41,714 nt of DNA from Chitinophagaceae bacterium. Lineage in GTDB: Bacteria; Bacteroidota; Bacteroidia; Chitinophagales; Chitinophagaceae. The DNA lies in the NCBI GenBank assembly GCA_019747705.1, contig JAIEQM010000016.1, positions 1-41,714 of the forward strand. The letters run 5' to 3'. Shown here one piece after another: positions 8,445 to 16,862 of the stretch; position 1 is the stretch's first letter, and each line of letters begins with the position of its first letter. A program made the translations under genes and the position numbers. The notes below the pieces were generated by a model, which was not told the DNA's origin, made no database searches, and saw only the letters and a list, made by a program, of their open reading frames with translations.

Positions 8445-11372
8445 TTATATTAATTCTGTTTTTAAATAATGAGCAGTATAACTTTTTTTATTTTTCAGCA
8501 TTTCCTCCGGAGTTCCTTCAAATAAAATTTCACCGCCGCCATCACCACCTTCCGGCCCCAGATCAATAATATGGTCAGCAACTTTTATTACATCCATATT
8601 GTGTTCAATTACCAGAACGGAGTTACCACGGTCAACTAATTTATTCAACACATCCAGCAAATGCTGAATATCCTGAAAATGCAATCCCGTTGTTGGTTCA
8701 TCTAAAATATAAAATGTTTTACCCGTATCTTTTTTAGCCAGTTCGGTTGCAAGTTTTACACGTTGCGCTTCACCACCGCTGAGTGTAACAGCACTTTGGC
8801 CGAGTGTGATATAACCCAGCCCCACATCTTCCAGCACTTTTATTTTTCGAAACAAATATGGAACAGGCTGAAAAAATTCAACTGCTTCTTCCACTGTCAT
8901 ATCCAGTACATCGCTGATGGATTTTCCTTTGTAACGGATTTCCAGTGTTTCCCTGTTGTAACGTTTACCATTGCATTTTTCACAATGCACATAAACATCA
9001 GGTAAAAAATTCATTTCAATTACACGCATACCGCCACCTTCACACACATCACATCTTCCTGTTTTTACATTAAATGAAAAACGTCCTGCATTGTAACCAC
9101 GGATTTTTGCTTCGGGCACAGATGCAAACAATGTTCTTATCTCTGTAAAGAAACCACAGTAAGTGGCGGGATTGCTTCTTGGTGTTCTGCCAATAGGGCT
9201 TTGGTCTATTTCAATTACTTTATCAATATGCTCCAAACCTTTGATGCTTTTATAAGGCATTGGGTTTGCTTTGCTGTCGTAACAATATTTGCTGAGGATG
9301 GGATAGAGTGTTTCATTAATCAATGTACTCTTGCCGCTGCCGCTTACACCGGTAACCACAATTAATTTGCCCAATGGAAATTGAACGGAAACATTTTGCA
9401 GGTTGTTGCCGCCGGCGCCTTTCAGTTCAATTATTTTTCCGTTGCCTTTTCTGCGTTCTGCCGGTACAGCAATTGTTTTTTCTCCATTGAGGAATTGAGC
9501 AGTATCACTGTGGCTTGCCAAAACATGTTTGGGTGTGCCCGCTGTTACAATGGTGCCGCCATGTTTGCCTGCTTTGGGTCCCACATCAATCAAATGGTCG
9601 GCAGCCAGCATAATATCTTTATCATGCTCAACCACCAAAACACTGTTGCCCACATCTCTTAAATTCTTCAATGCATCTATCAAACGGTGATTATCCCGTT
9701 GATGCAACCCAATGCTCGGCTCATCTAAAATATAAGTGATGCCCTGCAGTTGAGAACCAATTTGTGTTGCCAGTCTTATTCGCTGACTTTCACCACCGCT
9801 CAATGTTCTGCTGGCACGGTTAAGTGTGAGATAAGTGAGACCAACATTCAATAAGAATTGCAAACGCTCTCTTATTTCTTTTAAAACATCTTTTGCAATG
9901 GTTGCCTGTTTGTTGCTGATGCGTAATTCCAAACCATCAAACCATGCAGCAAGATTATCTAAGTTCAATTCGCTTAACTCTGCAATATTTCTGTCTTCAA
10001 TTTTAAACCAGAGGCTTTCTTTTTTTAAACGTGCTCCGTTACAGGTGCCGCATGTTTTTAACGTCATGTAGCGTTGTACCCATTCCCGCAAACCTTCCGT
10101 GCTGTGTGCTGATGCAAACCATCGCTTCAGCATCGGAATAATGCCTTCATAACTGCCCGTATATTCATGCGGCACGGTTTCATCATCCACATCCACTTCC
10201 AATGATGGATTAATATTTTTATCGCCAAACAGGAGCAAGTCTAATTGTTCCTTCTTCAAGTCTTTAACCGGAACATCTAATTTGATTTTATACTTTTTAG
10301 CAAACGCAACCACCTGGTTAAATACACTTGCTTCCCGTTCTTCTCCCAACGGAGAAATACCGCCTTCTTTTACACTCAATGAAGTATCGGGCAACACCAG
10401 TTCCATATCAATGGTAAATACATTGCCCAATCCTTTACAAGTAGGACAGGCGCCATAAGGTGAATTAAATGAAAATGCATTGGGTGATGGTTCTTCGTAA
10501 CTCAGGCCCGTGTCTTCGCACATGAGTTGTTTAGAAAACAAAGCAATGCCGCCCCCATCCCCTGAAGGGGAGTAAGAAATACCCTCCGAATTTTCAAAGA
10601 GCGTTTTACTTTTTGAATTTTGTTTTTTGCTTTTTGGTTCTTCTGCCTCAGGCGCTACCATCATCAAATCCTTTCCCATCTTCAATGTTTGCTGCACACT
10701 CTGGCTGATGCGTACTTTAAAATCATCACTCACTTTCAAACGGTCAACCACCACTTCAATATCATGAATCTTATAACGGTCCACCTGCATTTTGGGTGTT
10801 AAATCCATTATCTCTCCATCCACACGCACTTTTACAAAACCTTTCTTGCGTATTTCTTCAAACAGTTCACGGTAATGACCTTTACGTCCACGAACCAATG
10901 GCGCTAATAAAGAAATTTTTTGTCCGTCAAAACGTTTGAAAATATTCTCAACAATTTCTTCTTCACTCCACTTTACCATTTTCTTTCCGGTGTTGTAAGA
11001 ATAAGCTTCGCCAATGCGTGCATAGAGCAAACGCAAAAAATCATACACTTCTGTAATGGTACCAACAGTAGAGCGTGGATTTTTATTGGTGGTTTTTTGT
11101 TCGATGGAAATCACTGGTGAAAGGCCTGTGATCTTATCTACATCGGGCCGTTCCATATCTCCCACAAACTGCCGTGCATAAGCGCCAAATGTTTCCATAT
11201 ACCTGCGTTGCCCTTCTGCATAAATGGTATCAAAGGCCAGCGATGATTTACCGCTGCCGCTGATACCGGTAATCACCACCAGTTTGTTTTTAGGAATGGA
11301 TACATCTATATTTTTGAGATTGTGCACACGGGCACCTTCCACTTCAATCAGTTCATTATTTAATTCACTCAT
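8445..11372 (-). CDS. uvrA: Excinuclease ABC subunit A with an in-frame repeat-derived insert
   Basis: The damage-recognition ATPase of nucleotide excision repair, which loads UvrB on DNA. The 975-aa protein has two ABC ATPase modules: Walker [10 protein letters not shown] (36-44) and, in the second half, [13 protein letters not shown]. The signature motifs are [13 protein letters not shown] and [13 protein letters not shown], with Walker B in YILDEPS and YILDEPT. Zinc-module cysteines appear as CPTCKGLG (309-312) with CGTCNGARL, and as CDVCEGGG with [10 protein letters not shown]. The length is slightly above the usual ~940 aa. Part of the excess is a low-complexity Lys/Ser stretch (247-256) followed by SPSGDGGG (268-275), which is encoded by the dispersed palindrome just before the first zinc module. 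The gene is monocistronic. Confidence 0.97.
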   Translation of the reverse strand: MSELNNELIEVEGARVHNLKNIDVSIPKNKLVVITGISGSGKSSLAFDTIYAEGQRRYMETFGAYARQFVGDMERPDVDKITGLSPVISIEQKTTNKNPRSTVGTITEVYDFLRLLYARIGEAYSYNTGKKMVKWSEEEIVENIFKRFDGQKISLLAPLVRGRKGHYRELFEEIRKKGFVKVRVDGEIMDLTPKMQVDRYKIHDIEVVVDRLKVSDDFKVRISQSVQQTLKMGKDLMMVAPEAEEPKSKKQNSKSKTLFENSEGISYSPSGDGGGIALFSKQLMCEDTGLSYEEPSPNAFSFNSPYGACPTCKGLGNVFTIDMELVLPDTSLSVKEGGISPLGEEREASVFNQVVAFAKKYKIKLDVPVKDLKKEQLDLLLFGDKNINPSLEVDVDDETVPHEYTGSYEGIIPMLKRWFASAHSTEGLREWVQRYMTLKTCGTCNGARLKKESLWFKIEDRNIAELSELNLDNLAAWFDGLELRISNKQATIAKDVLKEIRERLQFLLNVGLTYLTLNRASRTLSGGESQRIRLATQIGSQLQGITYILDEPSIGLHQRDNHRLIDALKNLRDVGNSVLVVEHDKDIMLAADHLIDVGPKAGKHGGTIVTAGTPKHVLASHSDTAQFLNGEKTIAVPAERRKGNGKIIELKGAGGNNLQNVSVQFPLGKLIVVTGVSGSGKSTLINETLYPILSKYCYDSKANPMPYKSIKGLEHIDKVIEIDQSPIGRTPRSNPATYCGFFTEIRTLFASVPEAKIRGYNAGRFSFNVKTGRCDVCEGGGMRVIEMNFLPDVYVHCEKCNGKRYNRETLEIRYKGKSISDVLDMTVEEAVEFFQPVPYLFRKIKVLEDVGLGYITLGQSAVTLSGGEAQRVKLATELAKKDTGKTFYILDEPTTGLHFQDIQHLLDVLNKLVDRGNSVLVIEHNMDVIKVADHIIDLGPEGGDGGGEILFEGTPEEMLKNKKSYTAHYLKTELI
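10551..10573 (-). repeat. Palindromic element inside uvrA
   Basis: On the coding strand ACTCCCCTTCAGGGG precedes ATGGGGGC, nearly the same as the aspS copy and read in the same frame, giving SPSGDGG. It lies in the variable segment between the first ATPase half and zinc module 1. Confidence 0.8.
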
Positions 11373-11728
11373 GAGAAATCCTTAAGGCTTTAATAGCCGA
11401 CTGCGAATTTACATGAATCTGCTCTTGAAATTTCCCCGGTTTTGATAACACGGAGGGAGATGTTTCAGTATTACATAACGCAGCAATGCCTGTATTTCCA
11501 ATTCTAAAGTTGCGTTTAGCGAAACATTTGTTCGTTTTTGCCCAGAACCTGTGTTTCGAAATATTGTGTATGTTTCAACCAGTTGCAACCGTTTGCAGGC
11601 TCAGCAAAAGCCGGTTTCAATATTAATTTTTTGATGTTGTGGGTAAAAAAAGTACAACCTTTTTTCGCTGAAATGAAAGTTCCAGCTATCTTACTGCTCC
11701 GGTTAGTAAAGTATTAAACTTACAATTT
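11373..11728. other. Divergent intergenic region, uvrA and unknown gene
   Basis: No coding sequence is visible. It must hold the promoters of uvrA (-) and of the gene at 11729 (+). I found no exact TTTG-N19-TAnnTTTG promoter and no LexA-like palindrome that I would defend. Confidence 0.45.
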
Positions 11729-12187
11729 ATGAGTCTTGCTGCTTACAATGCTTTTCCCATGATACTCAATGATGGTGAAAAAGAGTACCGTTTCACACTA
11801 AAACTAAATCCTTCAACTGACAGTTTTCGCCTGGAAAACGGGGAAATTAAGCGGAGTGTTTTTATTGGGCGAAGGTTATTCAACAAAATGTTTCAGTTGA
11901 TACGGAATGAATATGGAACGGTTATGGGCCGCATTCATTATACTGATAATGAAATGAAACACGGCTCAGCTTCCACCACAGAGCATGAACAGTTTAATTT
12001 CGAAATCCGTGAGGGAAATAATATGGAAGTGATTATTGAAAAAGAACATAATCCGCTCCGCAAACTCAAAGCAACTATTCCCAATAACATTCAAAATAAA
12101 TTGGAACGGGAAGTGCAGCACAGTGCATTAATTCCCTCTGTTTTAGCTGCATTAATTTTTTCAAGAGAAGCAAGTTTAATTGCCTGA
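11729..12187 (+). CDS. Hypothetical protein
   Basis: A 152-aa soluble protein without signal peptide or membrane span. It starts MSLAAYNAFPMILNDGEKEY, has alternating beta-like strands with many Glu/Asn residues up to about 110, and ends in a short hydrophobic helix (ALIPSVLAALIFSREASLIA). The codon pattern resembles the neighbouring genes and the ATG is well placed, so I take it as real. It precedes the pterin block by about 120 bases, but a separate promoter box (12230) lies between them. I do not recognise a family and make no functional claim. Confidence 0.6.
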   Translation: MSLAAYNAFPMILNDGEKEYRFTLKLNPSTDSFRLENGEIKRSVFIGRRLFNKMFQLIRNEYGTVMGRIHYTDNEMKHGSASTTEHEQFNFEIREGNNMEVIIEKEHNPLRKLKATIPNNIQNKLEREVQHSALIPSVLAALIFSREASLIA

Positions 12188-12229
12188 GAAAACACAAAAA
12201 CTCTTTCTGCTCAAATGCGTGAATTGAAT

Positions 12230-12237
12230 TATATTTG
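12230..12237 (+). promoter_or_regulatory. Putative -7 promoter box for the first queD
   Basis: TATATTTG fits the TAnnTTTG consensus and is followed by GCG, as in the aspS box at 755. Transcription would start near 12244 and give a leader of about 65 nt. Confidence 0.45.
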
Positions 12238-12245
12238 CGCCCTGT

Positions 12246-12301
12246 CTGGCATAAGCCAGGCGCATTTGCCCTCCGCCCAATTTTGCTGTGAGGGTGCAAA
12301 A
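12246..12301 (+). promoter_or_regulatory. Structured leader of the first queD gene
   Basis: Two hairpins fit in the short leader: CTGGC-ATAA-GCCAG (12246-12259), and a 9-bp stem TTTGC+CCTC / GAGG+GCAAA with a two-base bulge (12265-12300). The second is followed by an A-rich run reaching the start codon. This could be a cis-regulatory element of a pterin or queuosine gene. It does not match the preQ1-I or THF riboswitch patterns I know. Confidence 0.35.
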
Positions 12302-12310
12302 AAGTAAAGC

Positions 12311-12721
12311 ATGGTTTACTTAACAAGACTGGAACATTTTAACGCAGCCCACAAACTGTTTAATCCCAACTGGAGCAAGGAAAAGAATGAAGAAGTGTTT
12401 GGTATTTGTGCCAATGAAAACTGGCATGGCCACAACTTTGAACTCTTTGTTACCATCAAAGGCGTTGTGAATGCCGATACAGGATTTTTATTTGATGTAA
12501 AAAAACTCAGCAGGCTCATGAAGGAGCATGTGGTGGATAAGCTGGACCATAAAAACCTTAACATGGATGTGGATTTTATGCGTGGCAAAATGTGCAGCAC
12601 CGAAAATCTTGCAGTTGAAATCTGGAAACAGTTGGAGCCGCATTTACCGCAGGGTGTGCAACTGCATTGTGTAAAGTTGTATGAAACTCCACGTATTTAT
12701 GTGGAGTACTTTGGAGAATAA
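12311..12721 (+). CDS. queD: 6-carboxytetrahydropterin / 6-pyruvoyltetrahydropterin synthase, paralogue 1
   Basis: A T-fold enzyme that acts on 7,8-dihydroneopterin triphosphate, the FolE product, giving 6-carboxytetrahydropterin (queuosine route) or 6-pyruvoyltetrahydropterin. The 136-aa protein shows the zinc histidines in HFNAAH and WHGHNF, the catalytic Cys in FGICAN, the Asp-His pair in KLDHKNLN, and the terminal substrate-binding Glu in LYETPRIYVEYF. Both paralogues share a longer segment (LFNPNWSKEKNEEVFG) between the first His and the Cys than E. coli QueD has. The queD symbol is by homology; a PTPS role is equally possible because queC and queE are not in the window. folE lies 1.3 kb downstream. 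Confidence 0.88.
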   Translation: MVYLTRLEHFNAAHKLFNPNWSKEKNEEVFGICANENWHGHNFELFVTIKGVVNADTGFLFDVKKLSRLMKEHVVDKLDHKNLNMDVDFMRGKMCSTENLAVEIWKQLEPHLPQGVQLHCVKLYETPRIYVEYFGE

Positions 12722-12796
12722 ACTTTTTTTGATTCATTGTTGTTATGATACCAGCTTTTGTTTTTCATAGCAGCGGTTTTGTTGAACGAAGTGAAA

Positions 12797-12827
12797 TCCC
12801 GCAGCAAGCGGGACGCCGCACTTGTAC
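12797..12827 (+). repeat. Hairpin plus GTCGCAC-like core (copy 3)
   Basis: TCCCGC and GCGGGA pair around AGCAA, then CGCCGCACTTGTAC follows. The hairpin-plus-core layout is the same as at 8348-8390. Confidence 0.6.
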
Positions 12828-12974
12828 TTCCTGTTCATTGGGCGTCATTCTTTGCTGAAGTACTTATATGTGCTTTGAAAAATAATTCAACTTTTTTTTT
12901 CAATTGTAATACCCATTACAATTTATAACTTTAGTTAGTGATAGTATTGATGTTTTTTAGGCATTAAACGAGTT

Positions 12975-13290
12975 AGCCTCAGAGAGGCGCAATGTCAGTA
13001 AAGAAAAATAATAACATAATTTGAGCCCTGCAGGGTAATGTCATTCAGTTAAGCGTCACCTCGACCGCAGGGAGAGGTCTCATGAATTTCTTAATGAACG
13101 AATTTTATGAGATGTCTTCCCGTAAAAACGGGACAAGCCGTTCCTCGACATGACGAAACGCTTAACTTAATGACATTGCCCCGCAGGGGCGAAATGTTAT
13201 TTAAGAATGTCAGCACACTTGTCGCTCCTATGGAGCTCAGGTGCTGGATTTGAATATTTCTTTCTACTGATATATCACCCCGATGGGGGT
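12975..13290. repeat. Array of palindromic cores with ~50-bp spacing
   Basis: GC-rich palindromes lie in AT-rich DNA: GCCTCAGAGAGGC (about 12975), CCCTGCAGGG (about 13026), CCCCGCAGGGG (about 13179), GCTCCTATGGAGC (about 13226) and CCCCGATGGGG (about 13276). Spacing is close to 50 bp, except where a ~130-bp inverted-repeat unit interrupts the series. The spacers share pieces such as AATGTCA and TTTCTTTCTAC. The cores resemble intergenic repeats I associate with Bacteroidota genomes. Confidence 0.65.
13034..13180. repeat. Long imperfect inverted repeat
   Basis: The arms 13034-13055 and 13159-13180 match at 20 of 22 positions (GTCATTCAGTTAAGCG against GTCATTAAGTTAAGCG as reverse complement). 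The inner parts also pair loosely (CCTCGACCG...GGTCTCAT with ATGAGATG...TCGACATG). The unit could fold as one large hairpin and looks inserted into the ~50-bp palindrome series. Confidence 0.7.
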
Positions 13291-13347
13291 TTTGTAAAAC
13301 GCAAAAAAGAAAAATAATTTTAAAGGATTTTTTTATATCATCATTAA

Positions 13348-13767
13348 ATGAATAACAAAGTAGCAGTCTATCGTCATGAGCATTTCAATGCAGCACATCG
13401 TTTGTACAATCCTGAATGGACGATGGAGCGTAACGATGAAGTGTTTGGCAAATGCAACAATCCATCTTTTCATGGTCATAATTATGAACTGGTGGTAAAA
13501 GTAGTGGGTGTGCCCGATGCGCAAACAGGTTATGTGGTGGATTTAAAATGGCTGAGCGATTTAATTAAACGTGAAGTGCATGCACGTTTTGACCATAAGA
13601 ATTTGAATCTTGATACATCGGAGTTTAAACAATTGAACCCCACTGCCGAAAATATTGCTATTGTTATATTCAATTTGCTGCGGCCGTATATTGACAGTGA
13701 TAAAGACTTGCAGGTTCGTTTGTATGAAACACCCAGGAATTTTGTGGAGTATCCGGCAGCCCCCTAA
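13348..13767 (+). CDS. queD: 6-carboxytetrahydropterin / 6-pyruvoyltetrahydropterin synthase, paralogue 2
   Basis: A second T-fold pterin synthase of 139 aa, clearly homologous to the gene at 12311 across its length (HFNAAH, EVFG.C, HGHN.EL, DHKNLN, AENIA/TENLA, LYETPR). All catalytic positions are kept: the zinc histidines in HFNAAH and FHGHNY, Cys in FGKCNN, Asp-His in RFDHKNLN, and the Glu of LYETPRNFVEY. Both copies therefore look active and may have split between PTPS-like and QueD-like reactions. The last residues (AAP) and the stop codon lie in a dispersed palindromic element (13759-13787), so the original C-terminus may have been replaced. Paralogue 1 ends in EYFGE, about the same length. 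Confidence 0.88.
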   Translation: MNNKVAVYRHEHFNAAHRLYNPEWTMERNDEVFGKCNNPSFHGHNYELVVKVVGVPDAQTGYVVDLKWLSDLIKREVHARFDHKNLNLDTSEFKQLNPTAENIAIVIFNLLRPYIDSDKDLQVRLYETPRNFVEYPAAP

Positions 13768-13787
13768 ATCCTCCCAAGGGAGACTTG
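13759..13787 (-). repeat. Palindromic element over the 3' end of the second queD
   Basis: The tail GCCCCCTAAAT is followed by the CTCCC-AA-GGGAG hairpin, the reverse orientation of the 46-73 type. The TAA inside the tail (13765-13767) is the stop codon of the pterin synthase gene. Confidence 0.7.
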
Positions 13788-13905
13788 CCAGGCACAGCCC
13801 TTGCTTATTAAGAAGTAAAATTAAATGCGGAGTTTTTGATATGTGATGAGTAAAGAGTAAATGTTGATATGGAAGTTAAATAGATAGTAAAAGTGAAGAA
13901 GCACC

Positions 13906-13942
13906 GCCTCCTCATCCTTTGGAGAGGAGGAAGGGAGGTGAG
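13906..13942 (+). repeat. Palindromic element, intergenic copy
   Basis: CCTCCTC and GAGGAGG flank a CCTTTGG centre, followed by AAGGGAGGTGAGG. This is a longer-stemmed member of the same palindrome-plus-tail family, in the 274-base queD-folE spacer. Confidence 0.65.
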
Positions 13943-13962
13943 GCCGAATAGAATTACCAAAC

Positions 13963-13984
13963 GTACAAGAGTGCGACGCAACAG
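13963..13984 (-). repeat. Dispersed repeat with GTCGCAC core (copy 4)
   Basis: Exact reverse complement of 822-843 over 22 bp. It follows a palindromic element by about 20 bp and lies about 60 bp before the folE start. Confidence 0.75.
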
Positions 13985-14041
13985 CAGCTAAATAGATATT
14001 CAAAAGCCCGTAACAAAAAACAAAAAACTGCAAACAATAAA

Positions 14042-14638
14042 ATGGCATATAAAAAAACAGAACAGTACGACGAAGCATCATCCAAAGGATTAATCACCAG
14101 TTATCATGAAGTGCTGAAACATATTGGTGAAGACCCTGAGCGTGAAGGTTTATTAAAAACACCTGAGCGTGTGGCCAAAGCCATGCAATATTTAACGCAG
14201 GGTTATAACCAGGATGCAAAAGCGATTATTGAAAGCGCCAAGTTTCATGAAGATGTGAGTGAAATGATTATTGTAAAAGATATTGAACTGTACAGTATGT
14301 GTGAGCATCACATGCTTCCGTTTTTTGGTAAAGCACATATTGCTTACATTCCAAATGGATGGATTACAGGTTTGAGCAAAATTGCAAGGGTAGTGGATGT
14401 GTATGCAAGGAGGTTGCAGGTGCAGGAACGTTTAACCACACAAATACTGGATGCCATTAAAGAATCATTAAACCCTGTAGGCGTGGCTGTGGTAATTGAA
14501 GCCAAACATTTGTGCATGATGATGCGTGGTGTGCAAAAACAAAACAGTGAAACAACCACTTCTGCTTTTAGCGGAGAGTTTCAAAAAAATTCCACACGCA
14601 GTGAGTTTTTGAAACTGATAGGTTCACGGTTGAGTTAA
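14042..14638 (+). CDS. folE: GTP cyclohydrolase I
   Basis: Converts GTP to 7,8-dihydroneopterin triphosphate and formate, the entry point for folate, tetrahydropterins and queuosine. The 198-aa protein is of type IA. Zinc ligands are Cys87 and His90 in [11 protein letters not shown] and Cys158 in HLCMMMRGV. The start region contains [19 protein letters not shown] and the end TRSEFLKLI, all typical. The ATG at 14042 gives the usual N-terminal length. Its product feeds the two pterin synthases upstream, although a repeat-rich 274-base spacer separates them, so co-transcription is uncertain. Confidence 0.97.
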   Translation: MAYKKTEQYDEASSKGLITSYHEVLKHIGEDPEREGLLKTPERVAKAMQYLTQGYNQDAKAIIESAKFHEDVSEMIIVKDIELYSMCEHHMLPFFGKAHIAYIPNGWITGLSKIARVVDVYARRLQVQERLTTQILDAIKESLNPVGVAVVIEAKHLCMMMRGVQKQNSETTTSAFSGEFQKNSTRSEFLKLIGSRLS

Positions 14639-14714
14639 GTTGTTTATTAGTTTCTTGGTTTATTGCAGACTTGCTAATTCCAGGCATTTCTTTTAATTTG
14701 TCAAAATTTATGAC

Positions 14715-15122
14715 ATGTATAACCTGGATGAACTTGAAGTGTACAATCTTGCTCAGGCCTACAGTGACAAAATCTGGTTGATTGTCGAAAAATGGGAAGC
14801 TTTTCCCAAATACGGTTTAGGCAGACAATGGACTGATGCTGCAGACTCCATATCAGCAAATATTTCAGAAGGCTACGGAAGATATTTTATCAGGGAAAAT
14901 ATTAAATTTTGTTTTTACAGCCGTGGGTCTATTCTTGAAAATAAAAATTGGCTCAGGAAAGCAAATAACAGAAAATTAATTTCATCTTCGCAGCATGACG
15001 AGTTGATTGAGGAACTCAAACTGATTCATAAAAAACTTAATGGTTACATTAAAGCGCTTCGAAATAATCTTAAAATTTCGGAGGCTGTTAATAAACCAAT
15101 AAACAAAGAAACCAAGAAATGA
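14715..15122 (+). CDS. Four-helix-bundle protein, S23/IVS-encoded type
   Basis: A 135-aa all-helical protein of the four-helix-bundle family first described from intervening sequences of 23S rRNA genes (S23, TIGR02436-like). The hallmark middle segment is ADSISANISEGYGR, followed by a helix with FCFYSRGSILENKNWLRKA and a long C-terminal helix with heptad character. The function is unknown; related proteins form pentamers and may bind nucleic acid. Here it is not in an rRNA gene. It lies 76 bases after folE, and its stop overlaps the fabD start by four bases (ATGA), which suggests coupled translation with fabD. Association with fatty-acid synthesis is probably accidental. Confidence 0.85.
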   Translation: MYNLDELEVYNLAQAYSDKIWLIVEKWEAFPKYGLGRQWTDAADSISANISEGYGRYFIRENIKFCFYSRGSILENKNWLRKANNRKLISSSQHDELIEELKLIHKKLNGYIKALRNNLKISEAVNKPINKETKK

Positions 15123-15997
15123 AACACGCATTTGTATTTCCAGGCCAGGGTTCGCAGTTTAAAGGAATGGGTAAGGAGTTGTATGATAACAATGCCAGCG
15201 CCAAACGTTTGTTTGAACAGGCTAATGAAATTCTCGGCTTTCGTATTTCAGATATCATGTTTGAAGGAAGTGATGAAGAATTAAGACAAACCAATGTTAC
15301 ACAACCTGCGGTGTTTTTGCATTCCGTCATAGCGTTTAAAAGTATTGCTGATAAAAAACCGGATATGGTAGCTGGTCATTCATTGGGAGAGTTTACTGCA
15401 CTGGTTGCGAATGGAACATTGAGTTTTGAAGATGGATTGCAATTAGTGAGTGCACGTGCAACCGCCATGCAGCATGCATGTGAACAGGAACCCGGAACTA
15501 TGGCGGCAGTACTTGCATTAGATGATGCAAAGGTTGAAGAGATATGTGCAGGTATTGAAGAAGTAGTAGTAGCGGCAAATTATAATTGTCCCGGTCAGTT
15601 GGTAATCAGCGGTTCAAAAATTGGAGTAGATAAAGCATGTGAATTGATGAAAGCAGCAGGCGCCAAGCGTACATTGCTGTTACCGGTTGGTGGAGCATTT
15701 CACAGTCCGCTGATGATGCATGCTGAAGAAGAATTGATTGCAGCAATTGAAAAGGTTTCTTTCCATCAACCCACCTGTTATGTTTATCAGAATGTTGTTG
15801 CAAAAGCAGTGTTCAGGCCGGAAGAAATAAAAATGAATCTTATTCATCAACTAACAGGGCCCGTTAAATGGACACAAAGTGTACAGGCCATGATTGCTGA
15901 TGGCGCTACTAAGTTTACAGAAGTGGGGCCCGGTAAAGTGTTGCAGGGTTTGGTGCAAAAGATTAATAAAGAAATGGTGGTGGAAGGAGTGAGTTAG
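15119..15997 (+). CDS. fabD: Malonyl-CoA:ACP transacylase
   Basis: Transfers the malonyl group from CoA to acyl carrier protein, the first committed step of fatty-acid elongation. The 292-aa protein has the N-terminal FPGQGSQFKGMG loop, the nucleophile Ser88 in GHSLGEF, Arg113 in SARATAM that binds the malonyl carboxylate, and the catalytic His195 in GGAFHSPLM. The C-terminal VGPGKVLQGLVQKI is also typical. The start overlaps the preceding four-helix-bundle gene by four bases. No other fab genes are adjacent; the next gene is convergent. Confidence 0.96.
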   Translation: MKHAFVFPGQGSQFKGMGKELYDNNASAKRLFEQANEILGFRISDIMFEGSDEELRQTNVTQPAVFLHSVIAFKSIADKKPDMVAGHSLGEFTALVANGTLSFEDGLQLVSARATAMQHACEQEPGTMAAVLALDDAKVEEICAGIEEVVVAANYNCPGQLVISGSKIGVDKACELMKAAGAKRTLLLPVGGAFHSPLMMHAEEELIAAIEKVSFHQPTCYVYQNVVAKAVFRPEEIKMNLIHQLTGPVKWTQSVQAMIADGATKFTEVGPGKVLQGLVQKINKEMVVEGVS

Positions 15998-16130
15998 AAA
16001 CCAGATGCATTTGTTTTTTAGTAATGCTATACTGATTTTCAATCACCCCTTTTTGATACAATTAGCTCCGGCCTGCGATGTTAAGTATTTTGTCATTATA
16101 AAGCTTTGTGTGATGATAAGCCCCCGTTTT

Positions 16131-16757
16131 TCATTGTTTGGTGTTTTTATGTTTGATAGTAAAACCGTAGAATAATCGGATGCTAAAATTGGTAGCGGTA
16201 ATTTTTCCGGCGTTCGCTGTGCTTTTATTAACCCTTGAAAGCCCGGGGGCGTATACTGCTTCGATGCCCAGGCCCGGAACGGCCTTCGTTAGTTTATAGC
16301 CTGCGCCAATGCACCAGCTAAACAGTAAGGAATTAGTATTGCTTTTAAAGTTGAAGGTATTGGGATTGTTGGTGTACTTGCCTTTAGCCGATAATAAAAA
16401 GCCTGCCTGTGGCCCGGTTTGTGCAAAAAAACCACTTGGTGTTTTGTATTGCAATAACAGGGGTATATTAAACCGATTGATGGTAACTACACCTGTTACT
16501 TTAGTGCCATTGCTTGTAAAGCTTTCTTTATAACCCTCGCCGGAGAACAACAGGCTTGCATCTATGGCAAAATTTTTAGACAGCGAAAAATTACCAAATA
16601 ACCCGCCACAAAAAAACGGGTGGCTTTGGGAAGAATAAACTTTGTTGCTTAATTTTTCATTTGCCCTATTTAGCCCGGCTTTAACGCCAATGGAGGTTTG
16701 AGAATAGCCTTGCAGGAAAATAAAAGCAGCGATGGTGACAAAAAGAATCTTTTTCAT
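16131..16757 (-). CDS. PorT-like outer-membrane beta-barrel protein
   Basis: A 208-aa exported protein with a signal peptide (MKKILFVTIAAFIFLQGYSQ, cleavage after the Gln or just before). The mature part starts TSIGVKAGLNRANEKLS, the usual opening of PorT-family (PF13568-type) barrels, and contains amphipathic strands such as FAIDASLLFSGEGYKES, FNIPLLLQYKTPSGFFAQTG and IGAGYKLTKAVPGLGIEAVY. It probably lies in the outer membrane. It is the last gene of the minus-strand block and sits 266 bases beyond the RHS gene, separated by a hairpin that may be a terminator, so it is likely transcribed separately. No specific role is visible. Confidence 0.8.
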   Translation of the reverse strand: MKKILFVTIAAFIFLQGYSQTSIGVKAGLNRANEKLSNKVYSSQSHPFFCGGLFGNFSLSKNFAIDASLLFSGEGYKESFTSNGTKVTGVVTINRFNIPLLLQYKTPSGFFAQTGPQAGFLLSAKGKYTNNPNTFNFKSNTNSLLFSWCIGAGYKLTKAVPGLGIEAVYAPGLSRVNKSTANAGKITATNFSIRLFYGFTIKHKNTKQ

Positions 16758-16862
16758 TGTTTAAGTTTTATAGTGAATGATTTTAAAATTGATGATGTAA
16801 AAATGCGAAGCTTTATTTTTTTAGGAAATACCCAATTTGCAGTAGAGCAGGATCAGATATTT

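Larger units (their letters stand above)
12722..13347. other. Repeat-rich non-coding spacer between the two queD paralogues
   Basis: This 626-base stretch has no credible gene. It contains a hairpin with a GTCGCAC-like core (12797-12827), a series of short palindromic cores spaced about 50 bp apart (12975-13290), and a long imperfect inverted repeat nested in that series (about 13025-13190). It splits two genes that otherwise look like a tandem duplication. Confidence 0.7.

Noticed and set aside
12246..12310. preQ1-I or THF riboswitch in the queD leader
   Set aside because: The hairpin and A-rich tail suggest one superficially, but the conserved GGTTC-type loop and pseudoknot partners were not found.
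12960..13300. CRISPR-like array between the pterin synthase genes
   Set aside because: The regularly spaced cores differ in sequence, there is no constant repeat, and no cas genes lie nearby. The units are palindromic intergenic repeats.
13821..14081. 86-aa minus-strand frame before folE
   Set aside because: It is built from two dispersed repeats and shares the repeat-coded VASHSCT with the spurious 770-1006 frame.
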